Origin: JAFLCL01 sp964502175
GTDB taxonomy: Bacteria; Myxococcota_A; Polyangia; Polyangiales; Sandaracinaceae
Length of the DNA stretch: 64,000 nucleotides
Assembly: GCA_964502175.1 (NCBI GenBank)
Contig: CAZCVE010000045.1
Coordinates: forward strand, 8,720 to 72,719
Direction of reading: 5' to 3'
The notes under the pieces are model-generated. The model did not search any database, was not told the origin of the DNA, and saw only the letters and a program-made list of their open reading frames with translations. Shown here piece by piece: positions 35,591 to 44,015 of this stretch (position 1 is the first letter of the stretch; the number at the start of each line of letters is the position of its first letter). The position numbers and the translations under genes are program-made.

Positions 35591-37909
35591 TCACGGCGTG
35601 CAGGTCGCGCCGATGTCCTCGAAGTGGCTGCAGTTGTGGACCGCCCACCCGAGGTTCATGCACATCGGGAGCGAGGTCTCCGCGCCGCTGCAGCTCAGGT
35701 CGTCGAGCCAGATCGGGTCGATGCCGTCCGGCACGGCGTCGAAGAGCAGCGCGCTGCCGGCGGCCGTGAATCCCGCCTGTCGGCACGTCACGGCGAGGAA
35801 GTTCGTCTGTCGCGCGTCGGGCGCCGTGAGGTAGTCGTCGCAGACGGTGCCCCAGACGCTGTTGTGGAGGACCTCGATTCGACCGCTGTTGCGCGTCGTG
35901 CCGCCGACGAACCGCACCGACGACTCGGCGTACGGCGCGCAGCGGAGACCCGAGCCCTCCGACGCGAAGCAGTTGTGCATGCCATAGGCGCGATGGCTGC
36001 AGTTCTCGAGGCGACGCTCGGTGCCGCCGCAGACCACGTCGTCGAGCGCGAACACCGCCGAAGGTGCGTCGTAGGTCCCGAGGAACGTGCCCGTGCCATA
36101 GCCCATCTGCTGGCAGGCCGTCGTCGCGCCGTAGCGGCTCGTGTCGAAGAGGTCGTCGCACACCTCGCCCCACGCGCCGGCGTTGAAGACCTGGAGGCGG
36201 CCTTCCATGCCGCTCGGGCCCGCCGTGAGTCGGACGTCCCCCTGCGCAGGCATGCAGCGGATGCCGACGGCCTCGATGGCGCTGCAGTTGTCGACGTTCC
36301 AGCCGCGGAACGCGCACTGAGAGAGGTCGCCTTCGGTGCCGGTGCAGACGACGTCGTCCATCACGGGCGTGTCGGTGCCGCCGCCGAACGCCTCGATCCA
36401 CTGGTGGCCCGTGCCCGTGAAGCCGAGCTGTCGGCACACCACGTTCGCCATCGCCTGCTGCGCGGCCGCGTCGTACGTGTCGTCGCAGACGTCGCGCCAC
36501 GCGCCCGCGTACTGCACCTCGAGCATGCCGTGGTTGGTGCCGTCGCCGTTGCGGAGGCGGACCGGGAGGTAGAAGCCCGGCTCGACGAGACAGCTCGAGC
36601 TGCAGCCGTCGTTCGCGACGGTGTTCGAGTCGTCGCACTCTTCACCGGTCTGGATCGAGCCGTTGCCGCACGTCGTCGCCACGCAGGCCGTCGTGACGTA
36701 GCGGCAGGTCGTCGCGCTGCAGCTCAGCGCGCCGCCGCCGGGGAAGCCCTGCGTGAGGCACGTCTGACCCGCGAGGTTCGCTCCGTCGCACTGCTCGGCG
36801 CCGATGATCATTCCGTCGCCGCAGCGCGGCGAGCAGGTGGAGGGCATGCCGGTGCACGCGTAGCCCGTGTCGGGCATGCAGCCCGTGCAGCCGTCGGCGT
36901 TCGTGCCGTTGCCGTCGTCGCACGTCTCGCCCGACTCGATCATGCCGTTGCCGCAGCGCGCGGTCGCGCAGGCGCTGGTGTCGAAGCCGCACGTCGAGGA
37001 GCAGGTCAGCGTGCCCATCGTGAAGCCGCGGCTCACGCACGTGGCGCCGCCGAGGTTCGCTCCGTCGCACTGCTCGATGCCCTCGATCATCGCGTTGCCG
37101 CAGTTGTTGCAGAGCGCGAGGTTCGGCGTGCACGAGACGGCGTTGCAGCTGAGCGTGCCGCCGAAGAAGCCGTACGACATGCAGGTGCGACCGCCGAGAT
37201 CGGCCGCGTCGCAGTCTTCGGTGGGCTCGCGCGTGCCGTTGCCGCAGCTGGCGTCGAAGCAGCCCGCCTCGACGACCGCGCACGCGCTCGAGCACGTCAG
37301 CGAGCCGCCCGTGAAGCCGCGGGTCACGCAGGTGGCGCCGTCGAAGTCCATGCCGTCGCACTCTTCGGTGCCGTCGGTGCGGCCGTTGCCGCAGCTCGAG
37401 CAGCCGGCCGTGTCGTACGTGCAGGTGGCGTTGCAGCGGAGGTCGCCCGAGACGAAGCCCTCGCTCACGCACGTGCCGCTGCCCGCGGCCATGCCGTCGC
37501 AGTCCTCGCCGGCGTCGATGCGGCCGTTGCCGCAGAGGTCGTCCGTGCACGCGCTCTTGTCGAAGGAGCAGTCGTCGTTACAGCCGAGCGATCCCGAGAG
37601 GTAGCCCTGCGTGACGCAGGTCTCGCCGTCGAGGTTCGCGCCTTCGCACTCCTCGGTGCCTTCGATCGTGCCGTTTCCGCAGACCGTCGACGCGTCGATC
37701 ATGATCGTCATCGGCGCGTCGCGTCCGGCGTCGGGCGTCGCCACGAAGGCGTCCTCGTCCTCCGTCGGCTCGAACGCGTCGATCTCGGTCGTGCGACCCG
37801 TGTCGCGCATGCCGGTGTCGTTGCCGACGTTGGTGCGACCGTCGGCGCACGCGGACAAGCCGAGCGCTCCGAGCGACGACAGGAACAGGATCCGGGAAGA
37901 CAAGCGCAC
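35591..37909 (-). CDS. lipoprotein with Cys-rich repeats and three SRCR domains
   Basis: 772 residues from a GTG at 37909 preceded by GGAGGT. The leader ends in the lipobox LSAC. Residues about 77-440 are repeated Cys-rich units of the form CGNG-x-E-x-x-EECDG (for example CGNGTIEGTEECEGANLDG), related to myxobacterial DUF4215 repeats. From about 450 come three scavenger-receptor cysteine-rich domains: VRLRNGDGTNHGMLEVQYAG with WRDVCDDTYD; GRLQVFNAGAWGEVCDDLFD; and GRIEVLHNSVWGTVCDDYLT. Each ends with the C-x-H-x(4-8)-NC/HNC pattern of the family. SRCR domains are common in animals and rare in bacteria, where they probably bind ligands at the surface. No enzymatic motif. Convergent with the response regulator. 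Confidence 0.88.
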   Translation of the reverse strand: MRLSSRILFLSSLGALGLSACADGRTNVGNDTGMRDTGRTTEIDAFEPTEDEDAFVATPDAGRDAPMTIMIDASTVCGNGTIEGTEECEGANLDGETCVTQGYLSGSLGCNDDCSFDKSACTDDLCGNGRIDAGEDCDGMAAGSGTCVSEGFVSGDLRCNATCTYDTAGCSSCGNGRTDGTEECDGMDFDGATCVTRGFTGGSLTCSSACAVVEAGCFDASCGNGTREPTEDCDAADLGGRTCMSYGFFGGTLSCNAVSCTPNLALCNNCGNAMIEGIEQCDGANLGGATCVSRGFTMGTLTCSSTCGFDTSACATARCGNGMIESGETCDDGNGTNADGCTGCMPDTGYACTGMPSTCSPRCGDGMIIGAEQCDGANLAGQTCLTQGFPGGGALSCSATTCRYVTTACVATTCGNGSIQTGEECDDSNTVANDGCSSSCLVEPGFYLPVRLRNGDGTNHGMLEVQYAGAWRDVCDDTYDAAAQQAMANVVCRQLGFTGTGHQWIEAFGGGTDTPVMDDVVCTGTEGDLSQCAFRGWNVDNCSAIEAVGIRCMPAQGDVRLTAGPSGMEGRLQVFNAGAWGEVCDDLFDTSRYGATTACQQMGYGTGTFLGTYDAPSAVFALDDVVCGGTERRLENCSHRAYGMHNCFASEGSGLRCAPYAESSVRFVGGTTRNSGRIEVLHNSVWGTVCDDYLTAPDARQTNFLAVTCRQAGFTAAGSALLFDAVPDGIDPIWLDDLSCSGAETSLPMCMNLGWAVHNCSHFEDIGATCTP

Positions 37910-38104
37910 GAGGACCTCCGAAGGCGCAGACGCGCGACATCCCGCCGCGCGAAGCGCCGGAGGTGTCCACGAACCCTCCGTCAGGTCAAGCTGCGGCGAG
38001 CCAGGCGAAGCCGGCAAGCGGGGCTGGGGCCCCGCGCGCAGCCCGAGCGTCAGCGAGGGGAGCGGGAGGGGGCCCCGCTCGCGGCGGAGGGGCCGCACGG
38101 CCCC

Positions 38105-38482
38105 TCAAGGAAGCTTCAGCAGCTCCTTGACCTTCTGGATCACCTGCGGCGCCTGGATCGGCTTGGTGATGTACGCGTTGGCCCCGAGCGCCATCGCGCG
38201 CTGACGATCCTCGGTCGAGCCTTCGGTCGTGATCACGACGATCGGCGTGTTCGCGTGCTGGGCGTCGGCGCGGATGCGCTTCACGAGCTTGAGGCCGTCC
38301 ATCACCGGCATGTTGATGTCGGTCAGGATGAGATCGAACTTCTGCGCCGCGAGCTTGCGGAGGGCGTCGACGCCATCCTCGGCCTCGGTGACCTGGATGC
38401 GCTTGACCCGCGCGAGGGCAAAGACGAGGAGCTGCCGCATCATCGGCGAGTCCTCCACGACGAGGCACGAGAAGTCGGTCAT
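38105..38482 (-). CDS. CheY-like single-domain response regulator
   Basis: 125 residues, one receiver domain. The acidic pair is in VVEDSPMMRQLLV, the phospho-aspartate in LILTDINMPVMDGLKLV, the Thr/Ser switch in VITTEGS and the lysine in YITKPIQ. There is no output domain, so it works by binding a partner protein when phosphorylated, as CheY does. Its start overlaps the stop of the GAF gene (ATGA), so the two are translated together. The PMM after the first aspartate is typical of the chemosensory group. Confidence 0.9.
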   Translation of the reverse strand: MTDFSCLVVEDSPMMRQLLVFALARVKRIQVTEAEDGVDALRKLAAQKFDLILTDINMPVMDGLKLVKRIRADAQHANTPIVVITTEGSTEDRQRAMALGANAYITKPIQAPQVIQKVKELLKLP

Positions 38483-39384
38483 CGGTCCGTGGCTCCGGGG
38501 GGATCGGAGCTCGCGTCGGCGAGGTCTCTCTGCCGAGCGAGCTGTTCATGGATGTGGCCGAGGGCCTGTCGCGGATCGGGCGCAGCGTCGCCGAAGCGCT
38601 CCGCGTAGAGCGTCGCCGCGATCAGTGCCGCGCCGCCGTGAGAGCCGAGGAGGCCCAAGAACTCGTGATCCACGGCCGCCCAGCGCTCCTTCTGCGGGAA
38701 CACCGAGCACACGGCGATGGCGCCGACGCACACGTCGCGCACGAGCATGGGCACGGTCGCCACAGGAGTCTCGAGCGTGCCGGCGGGGTGCGGCTGATCT
38801 TCGATCCGGGGCACGCGCATCGCCATGACGAGGCCGATGCTGCCGTCGCCCACCTCGATGGGCCCGAGCTCGCCCAGGCCCTCGGAGTGGATGGGGCGCG
38901 CGCGCTTTCCATCGGCGTCGGTGACGTAGATCGCGAAGCGCTCCGCGCCGACCAGCTGCTGGAGCAGCTCGGCGAGGTGACGCACCACGCGCCGGAGCGC
39001 GAGGGTGGAGTGGAGGTGGCTCGACGCGATGTAGAGGTTCGCGAGGTCGTGGAGCTCCGCCTCGATCTCGGTGCTCTTGCGCTCGTTCTCGCGCGAGCTC
39101 TCGGCCAGCTCGTCCGACCGCGCGAGCAGCTCGCGCCGCTCCACCTCGAGGCTGTCGATGCGGCGGATCAGGTCCCGGATGGCGTCGTCCGACGCGACCT
39201 GAGCGCGCAGGCGCGCGTTCTCGTCACGCAGCCGCTCGATCTGATCACGGAGCGTCTGGTTCTCCGTGAGCATGGACTCCGTGATCTCGAAGCCCCGGCG
39301 CAGGAACTGGCGAACGAGGACTTCGCGCTCCCGCCCGAGATCCGCGGGCGCATCACTGGGACGGTCGTTGCGGTCGTCGGACAT
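38479..39384 (-). CDS. GAF-domain protein with N-terminal coiled coil
   Basis: 301 residues from the ATG at 39384. Residues about 45-120 are a long charged coiled coil (TLRDQIERLRDENARLRAQV and onward). Residues 125-270 form a GAF domain (LAELLQQLVGAERFAIYVTD, ATVPMLVRDVCVGAIAVCSV, EFLGLLGSHGGAALIAATLY), a small-molecule or redox-sensing fold. No kinase or cyclase domain is attached. The stop overlaps the CheY-like gene, so a sensor plus receiver pair is likely. Divergent from the pilQ gene, with 285 bases between them that contain a family A repeat. Confidence 0.8.
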   Translation of the reverse strand: MSDDRNDRPSDAPADLGREREVLVRQFLRRGFEITESMLTENQTLRDQIERLRDENARLRAQVASDDAIRDLIRRIDSLEVERRELLARSDELAESSRENERKSTEIEAELHDLANLYIASSHLHSTLALRRVVRHLAELLQQLVGAERFAIYVTDADGKRARPIHSEGLGELGPIEVGDGSIGLVMAMRVPRIEDQPHPAGTLETPVATVPMLVRDVCVGAIAVCSVFPQKERWAAVDHEFLGLLGSHGGAALIAATLYAERFGDAAPDPRQALGHIHEQLARQRDLADASSDPPGATDR

Positions 39385-39456
39385 CGACGGGCCCACCGTA
39401 CCAGAAGAGAACGCCTCGATGCATGGCTCTCTGCGACGGAAAGCAGCGCGTGTGCG

Positions 39457-39570
39457 GGGGCGCCTTGCGGCGGGGGCTGCGAAGCAGACCCCTGGAGCAG
39501 GAGCGAGAGAGGAGTCTTCGACGATCGAGCGACGGGGAGCGCGAGGGGGCGGAGCTCCCTCGCCCGACCA
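39457..39570. repeat. dispersed intergenic repeat, family A, third copy
   Basis: Begins ggggcgccttgcggcggggg as the copy at 8947-9055 does, keeps ctggagcaggagcg and cgacggggagc, then diverges. It lies in the control region between the GAF gene and pilQ, which are divergent, so unlike other copies it is near starts rather than stops. Confidence 0.7.
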
Positions 39571-39669
39571 ACAGAGCCGTTTTTTTGCCCTCCTCGGTGA
39601 GCCCCCGGACAATCGGAGTCGAGCGTGGTCCAGAGAGTCGTCTCCGCCCCCGCTTCAAAGGAGAACGCA

Positions 39670-41961
39670 ATGCAGAGGTCGCTGGTCATCCTGCTGGCGA
39701 GCAGCCTGGTGGTCGGGTCCGTGGCAGCCCTCGGAGGCCGTGCCGCAGCCCAGACGGAGCCCGAAACCACGGGAGCGACGCCTTCGGGCGCGCGAGTGGA
39801 GGGCATGACCCTCCGTGGGACTGACGATCGCGCGGAGATCACCATCCGCGGCTCGCTCGGAACCCCCGCTTACGCCGTGCGCAGCCGCGACGAAGGGCGC
39901 GTGGTCGTGATCGAGCTCGAAGGGGCGACGATGCCATCGAGCGGGATCACGCTCACGGGCGAGTCGTCGCTCGTGGCTCGCTCGACGACGGCCGAGATCG
40001 CGCACGGCGTGCGCCTCGAGCTCATGACCCGCCATCCCGTCGCGTACCACGCGAGCATGGTCGGCGGTCGGCTCGTCGTGCGCCTCGACCGTCTCGCGGA
40101 GGGCGAAGACGTGCCGGTCGCCGGCTCGGCCCTCGCGACCCCGGACCGCGAGGACGCCTCGGCGCCGCTCTCGGTGCGCGGTCTCGCGATCGAGCGTCGC
40201 GACGGACGCGAGCGCGTGATCGTGGAGCTCTCGCGCGGCGCAGAGTTCCGCGTCCTCCCCGGCACGACCGGTCCGGCGCGCCTCGAGATCACGGGAGCGA
40301 GCATCGCCCCGAGCGCCGAGCGCGAGATCGAGTCGCTCCGCGGTGAGCTCGTGCGCGGCGCAGCGCTGCGCCAGAGCGCGGGTCGCACGATCGTCGAGGT
40401 CGAGCGGGCCGAGGGCGCGCAAGGCACGGCGATCCGCGAGGGCAACCGCATCGTGTGGCTCTTCGCGCCGAGCGCGCTCGCTGCCGAAGACGGCCGCCCG
40501 CGTGGTCGCACGATCGCCCGCGAGACCGACTACCGCGCCGTGATGGCCGGCAGCGACGGCATCGACCCGGAGGCGCTCGAGGGCATGGACTCCGAAGAGG
40601 CCGCCGCGTTCCTCACGGACGTGCCGCTGCAGGTCGACGCCGCGCGCGGTCGCCGCAGCTACCGCGGTCGCCGCATCGATCTCGACTTCAACAACGCCGA
40701 CATCCACAACATCCTCCGCCTGCTCGCCGAGGTCGGTGGTGTGAACATCGTCACGAGCGACGACGTGACGGGCAACGTCACGATCCGCATGCGCAACGTG
40801 CCGTGGGATCAGGCGCTGGAGGTCATCCTCCAGGCCAAGGGCCTCGGCATGGTCCGCCGCGGCAACCTCATCCGCGTCGCGCCGCTCGAGACGCTCGAGA
40901 AGGAGCGTGAGCTCGCGATCTCGCGTCGCAAGCAGCTCGAGGATCTCGCGCCGCTCGAGACGCGCCTCGTGCCGGTCAGCTACGCGACGGCCGGAGAGCT
41001 CGAGGAGCGCGTGCAGGAGCTGCTCTCTTCGCGCGGCAACGTGTCGGTCGACGAGCGCACGAACGTCCTCATCGTCCGCGACATCGGCGACAACCTCGAC
41101 GACATCGAGGAGCTCATCCGCACGCTCGACACGCAGACCCCGCAGGTCCTCGTGGAGGCGCGCATCGTCGAGGCCACCAGCACGTACGTCCGTGACGTCG
41201 GCATCCAGTGGGGCGGCGACGTGACGATGAACACGATCACCGGCAACCCGACGGGCCTCATCTTCCCGGCGAACGTCGGCGTGGCCGGCGGTAACTACGA
41301 CCAGAACTCGCCCACCGCAGGTCTGTCGCCGTTCACCCGCAACGTCGCCACGCCGAACTACGCGGTGAACCTCCCGGCCGCGACCGGCACCGGCCAAGGC
41401 GGCGCGCTCGGTCTCACGCTCGGCGCCCTCGGCGGCAACGTGAACCTCAACGTGCGCCTCTCGGCGGCTGAAGCGAACGGCGTCGTCCGCATCATCTCGA
41501 GCCCGCGCATCCTCACGCTCGACAACCACGAGGCCTCGATCGCGCAGGGCACCTTGATCCCCTACTCGCAGATCAGCGCGCAGGGCGTCCAGACGGCCTT
41601 CCAGGAAGCGATCCTCCAGCTGCGCGTGCGCCCGCACGTCACGGCAGACGGCTCGGTCTCGATGCACGTGGCCGTCACCCGCGACGAGCCGGACTTCAAC
41701 CGCACCTCGACGCGAGGTGACCCGACGATCCTCAAGCGCAACGCGGAGACCGACCTCCTCATCGAGGACGGACACACCGCGGTCATCGGCGGCATCTACA
41801 CGCGCAACACCGGTCGCCAGGTCGATCAGATCCCGTTCTTCGGCGACATCCCGATCCTCGGCGTGCTCTTCCAGCGCCGCCGCGTTCGTGACGAGCGCAA
41901 CGAGCTCTTGATCTTCCTCACGCCCCGCATCGTCAACCGCGCCGAAGCTCTCCGGCACTGA
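39670..41961 (+). CDS. pilQ: type IV pilus secretin PilQ
   Basis: 763 residues from the ATG at 39670, preceded by AAAGGAG. A signal peptide (LVILLASSLVVGSVAALGG) leads to two AMIN-type domains (about 40-155 and 165-280), which bind peptidoglycan. A secretin/TonB short N-terminal domain is at 332-400 (IDLDFNNADIHNILRLLAEV), followed by a secretin_N domain and the secretin core at about 600-757 (VRIISSPRILTLDNHEASIA; IPFFGDIPILGVLFQRRRV; LLIFLTPRIV). The order is that of PilQ, the outer-membrane channel for type IV pili and so for twitching and S-type gliding motility. pilMNOP are not next to it in this window. A family A repeat and a terminator follow the stop. Confidence 0.92.
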   Translation: MQRSLVILLASSLVVGSVAALGGRAAAQTEPETTGATPSGARVEGMTLRGTDDRAEITIRGSLGTPAYAVRSRDEGRVVVIELEGATMPSSGITLTGESSLVARSTTAEIAHGVRLELMTRHPVAYHASMVGGRLVVRLDRLAEGEDVPVAGSALATPDREDASAPLSVRGLAIERRDGRERVIVELSRGAEFRVLPGTTGPARLEITGASIAPSAEREIESLRGELVRGAALRQSAGRTIVEVERAEGAQGTAIREGNRIVWLFAPSALAAEDGRPRGRTIARETDYRAVMAGSDGIDPEALEGMDSEEAAAFLTDVPLQVDAARGRRSYRGRRIDLDFNNADIHNILRLLAEVGGVNIVTSDDVTGNVTIRMRNVPWDQALEVILQAKGLGMVRRGNLIRVAPLETLEKERELAISRRKQLEDLAPLETRLVPVSYATAGELEERVQELLSSRGNVSVDERTNVLIVRDIGDNLDDIEELIRTLDTQTPQVLVEARIVEATSTYVRDVGIQWGGDVTMNTITGNPTGLIFPANVGVAGGNYDQNSPTAGLSPFTRNVATPNYAVNLPAATGTGQGGALGLTLGALGGNVNLNVRLSAAEANGVVRIISSPRILTLDNHEASIAQGTLIPYSQISAQGVQTAFQEAILQLRVRPHVTADGSVSMHVAVTRDEPDFNRTSTRGDPTILKRNAETDLLIEDGHTAVIGGIYTRNTGRQVDQIPFFGDIPILGVLFQRRRVRDERNELLIFLTPRIVNRAEALRH

Positions 41962-41969
41962 GTTTCTGG

Positions 41970-42077
41970 GTCGAGAGGCCTCTGGCCCCTCGAGCTCCCC
42001 GTCGCTCAGTCGTCGCTCCGCTCCTCCATCGACTCCTGCTCCAGGGGGAGCTCCGCTCCCCCGCCGCAAGGCGCCCC
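41970..42077. repeat. dispersed intergenic repeat, family A, inverted copy
   Basis: Nearly the reverse complement of the copy at 8947-9055, starting gtcgagaggcctctgg and ending cgccgcaaggcgcccc, with a different 25-base middle. It begins 9 bases after the pilQ stop and ends 21 bases before the terminator stem. Confidence 0.8.
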
Positions 42078-42097
42078 GCGCCAGGAATCTCTCGAAC

Positions 42098-42127
42098 GGC
42101 CTGCCTCCACGGCGGGCCTTTCGTTTT
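42098..42127 (+). terminator. Rho-independent terminator after pilQ
   Basis: Stem ggcctgcc/ggcgggcc (8 pairs, one of them G-U), 5-base loop, then tttcgtttt. The G+C-rich stem with a T tract in such a G+C-rich genome is a convincing intrinsic terminator. Confidence 0.8.
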
Positions 42128-42161
42128 GGTAGAGTCGGCGCCGCTCAGGAGAACGAACGTC

Positions 42162-42713
42162 ATGATGATGAGCTTGGTCGCGGACTCGGTCGCTCGGTGG
42201 ATGGGCATCCTCTCCACCGGTCTCTTGGTCGGATCGGACGCGGAAGCGGCCGCGATCCGCGCGCAGAAGGTGCTCGGGAGCCAGCAGCTGTCCGAGCTGC
42301 GTCGATGGTTCGGCGCGCTCCCGCCCGAGAGCCTCCGCGACGCCAAGTGCGCGGTGATCGAGGCCTGCATCGCGATCGTCCACGCCGATGGCGTCGTGGC
42401 GGACCAAGAGCGCGAGCTCGTCGAGCGCACCGTGCAGCTCGCGGATCTCGACGACGCGGCCGTCGATCACCTCGTGGCGAAGATCGACACCAAGCCCGAC
42501 CTCGACGCCATCGTCGCGCGGCTCACCCACCCGGCGCTGCGTGAGCTCGTGCTCGTCATGACGTGGCAGATCGTCACGGCCGATGGGAGCGTCGAGCAGA
42601 CCGAGCACCAGGCCCACACCGACCTCGCGACGAAGCTCGAGATCGACGCCGCGCGAGCGAGCGTGCTCCGCACGATCCTCCGCGACGAAGCGCGCATGTC
42701 CCGCACCGACTGA
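42162..42713 (+). CDS. TerB-like protein
   Basis: 183 residues from the ATG at 42162 with AGGAGA upstream. A first helical segment (LVADSVARWMGILSTGLLVG) may be amphipathic or membrane-associated. Residues about 60-170 match the TerB fold: AVIEACIAIVHADGVVADQE and VMTWQIVTADGSVEQTEH, two related helical repeats with conserved acidic residues that can bind metal. TerB-type domains are found in tellurite-resistance proteins and in many of unknown role. The next gene starts 5 bases after the stop (GTG), or overlaps it if CTG at 42710 is used. Tellurite resistance itself is not implied. Confidence 0.75.
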   Translation: MMMSLVADSVARWMGILSTGLLVGSDAEAAAIRAQKVLGSQQLSELRRWFGALPPESLRDAKCAVIEACIAIVHADGVVADQERELVERTVQLADLDDAAVDHLVAKIDTKPDLDAIVARLTHPALRELVLVMTWQIVTADGSVEQTEHQAHTDLATKLEIDAARASVLRTILRDEARMSRTD

Positions 42714-42718
42714 AGCGC

Positions 42719-43609
42719 GTGGGGCGACTCGCGATCCTCGTGTGTGCCGCGGCCTTCGCGTCGTCGTCGCTCGTCGCGCTCCCCGCGCACGCGCAGCGCG
42801 CGGACGCGCAGGCGCGCGCTCTCCTCGACGCGGGCCGCACGCAGTACGCCGAGCTCGAGTACGGCGAGGCCGTCGAGTCGCTCACGAGCGCGCTGCGGCT
42901 GGTCGATCGGGGTGGGGGCTCGCGCGACGAGGGCTTCCGCGCCGAGGTGCTCGAGACGCTCGCGTTCACGTACTTCGTGATGGAGCGCGAAGAGGCCGCG
43001 CGCGAGACGCTCGGGCAGCTCTTTCAGCTCGACCCGTACTACGTCGTGCGCGAGCCGAGCGGCTCGCCGCGCGTGTCGCGCTTCGTCGAGAGCGTGCGCA
43101 ACGGCACCGTGCGCGACGCGGCGATCGACCCCGAGATCGCCGTGCGCACCGAGCTTCCTCGCGCCGCGCGCGCCGACGTCAGCGTGGAGGTCGCGATCAC
43201 CGTCGCCTCGCCCGTCACGCGAGTGGCGCTGCTCTACCGAACGGACACGTCCGCGTCGTGGCAGCGCGTCGAGGCCGCGCCCACCGCCGAGCGCGCGCGC
43301 TACGTCGCCGTGCTGCCCGCGCTCGGAGAGGCGTCCGAGGTGGACCTCTACGTCGAGGGTCGCGACGCGCGCGGTCGCGTCGTCGCGCGAGACGCAGGCC
43401 CGCTCGCGCCGCGCAGGCTCGAGGTCACCGCGCCGGATCGCCGCGGTCGTGACCGAGGAGGCGGCGACGTCACGTCCGAGCCGTGGTTCTGGATCGTGAT
43501 CGGCGCGGTCGTGATCGGCGCGGGCGTGGGCATCGGCGTCGGCGTCGCGGTGAGCGATCCGGGCATCCCGACGGGCACGCTCACGCCAGGCGTCGTTCAG
43601 CTGCCGTGA
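42719..43609 (+). CDS. exported TPR-like protein with C-terminal membrane anchor
   Basis: 296 residues from a GTG at 42719; a CTG at 42710 overlapping the upstream stop is a possible alternative. A signal peptide (LAILVCAAAFASSSLVALPA) is followed by TPR-like helices (ALLDAGRTQYAELEYGEAVE, EVLETLAFTYFVMEREEAAR), a beta-sandwich-like section (RADVSVEVAITVASPVTRVA) and an anchor (PWFWIVIGAVVIGAGVGIGV) close to the end. The plan matches proteins at 19874-20713 and 32410-33402. It is transcribed after the TerB-like gene. The role is unknown; probably envelope assembly. Confidence 0.7.
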   Translation: MGRLAILVCAAAFASSSLVALPAHAQRADAQARALLDAGRTQYAELEYGEAVESLTSALRLVDRGGGSRDEGFRAEVLETLAFTYFVMEREEAARETLGQLFQLDPYYVVREPSGSPRVSRFVESVRNGTVRDAAIDPEIAVRTELPRAARADVSVEVAITVASPVTRVALLYRTDTSASWQRVEAAPTAERARYVAVLPALGEASEVDLYVEGRDARGRVVARDAGPLAPRRLEVTAPDRRGRDRGGGDVTSEPWFWIVIGAVVIGAGVGIGVGVAVSDPGIPTGTLTPGVVQLP

Positions 43610-43804
43610 TCGTCTGCGCGCGAGACTCGAGCGGAGAAACTTGTTGACATGGCGCGCGCCACGCCGCGACCTTTCCACCTGACGTGAGTCCACGTCGGGC
43701 CTGCCACTCGGGGGGGCCGAACGATCGCAAGAGCGAGGTCGTGTGCCCGGAGCGCAGGGAGCGGTGAGCGTGCGGCGTGTGTTCGCGAAAGCGGCACAGG
43801 GTGT

Positions 43805-43863
43805 GTTCGTTCGTTCGTTCGTTCGTTCGTTCGTTCGTTCGTTCGTTCGTTCGTTCGTTCGTT
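43805..43863. repeat. TTCG tetranucleotide microsatellite
   Basis: About fifteen perfect copies of a four-base unit (gttc/ttcg) run directly into the N gap, so the true array is longer. A four-base unit is not a multiple of three, and variation in number could alter promoter spacing for the operon downstream. Confidence 0.95.
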
Positions 43864-43963
43864 NNNNNNNNNNNNNNNNNNNNNNNNNNNNNNNNNNNNN
43901 NNNNNNNNNNNNNNNNNNNNNNNNNNNNNNNNNNNNNNNNNNNNNNNNNNNNNNNNNNNNNNN
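43864..43963. other. assembly gap (100 N)
   Basis: Exactly 100 N, the usual placeholder for a gap of unknown size. It interrupts the microsatellite and the start region of the metalloprotease operon, so the sequence upstream of the metalloprotease should be treated as incomplete. Confidence 0.98.
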
Positions 43964-44015
43964 CGTGCACTTCGTCTGCCCTGACGCGCCATCCACTCAC
44001 TTCTGCGACGTGGCG

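Larger units (their letters stand above)
43610..44015. other. intergenic region with microsatellite and assembly gap
   Basis: 406 bases between the TPR-like gene and the metalloprotease operon. It contains an array of TTCG units, then a 100-N gap. A TTGACA at 43644-43649 has no matching -10 box. The control region of the large operon should be here, but it is incomplete. Confidence 0.7.

Noticed and set aside
35624..38608. Open frame of 994 codons on the plus strand opposite the SRCR lipoprotein
   Set aside because: Antisense shadow: low-complexity Arg/Ala/Val text, no start site, while the minus strand encodes recognisable SRCR and CheY domains.
43644..43649. TTGACA, possible -35 box before the metalloprotease operon
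   Set aside because: No -10-like hexamer 16-18 bases later, and the assembly gap lies between it and the gene.
43743..44015. Reading frame with FVRSFVRS repeats that crosses the assembly gap
   Set aside because: It is only the translation of the TTCG microsatellite and of N bases. The true gene starts at the ATG at 44016 with a signal peptide.
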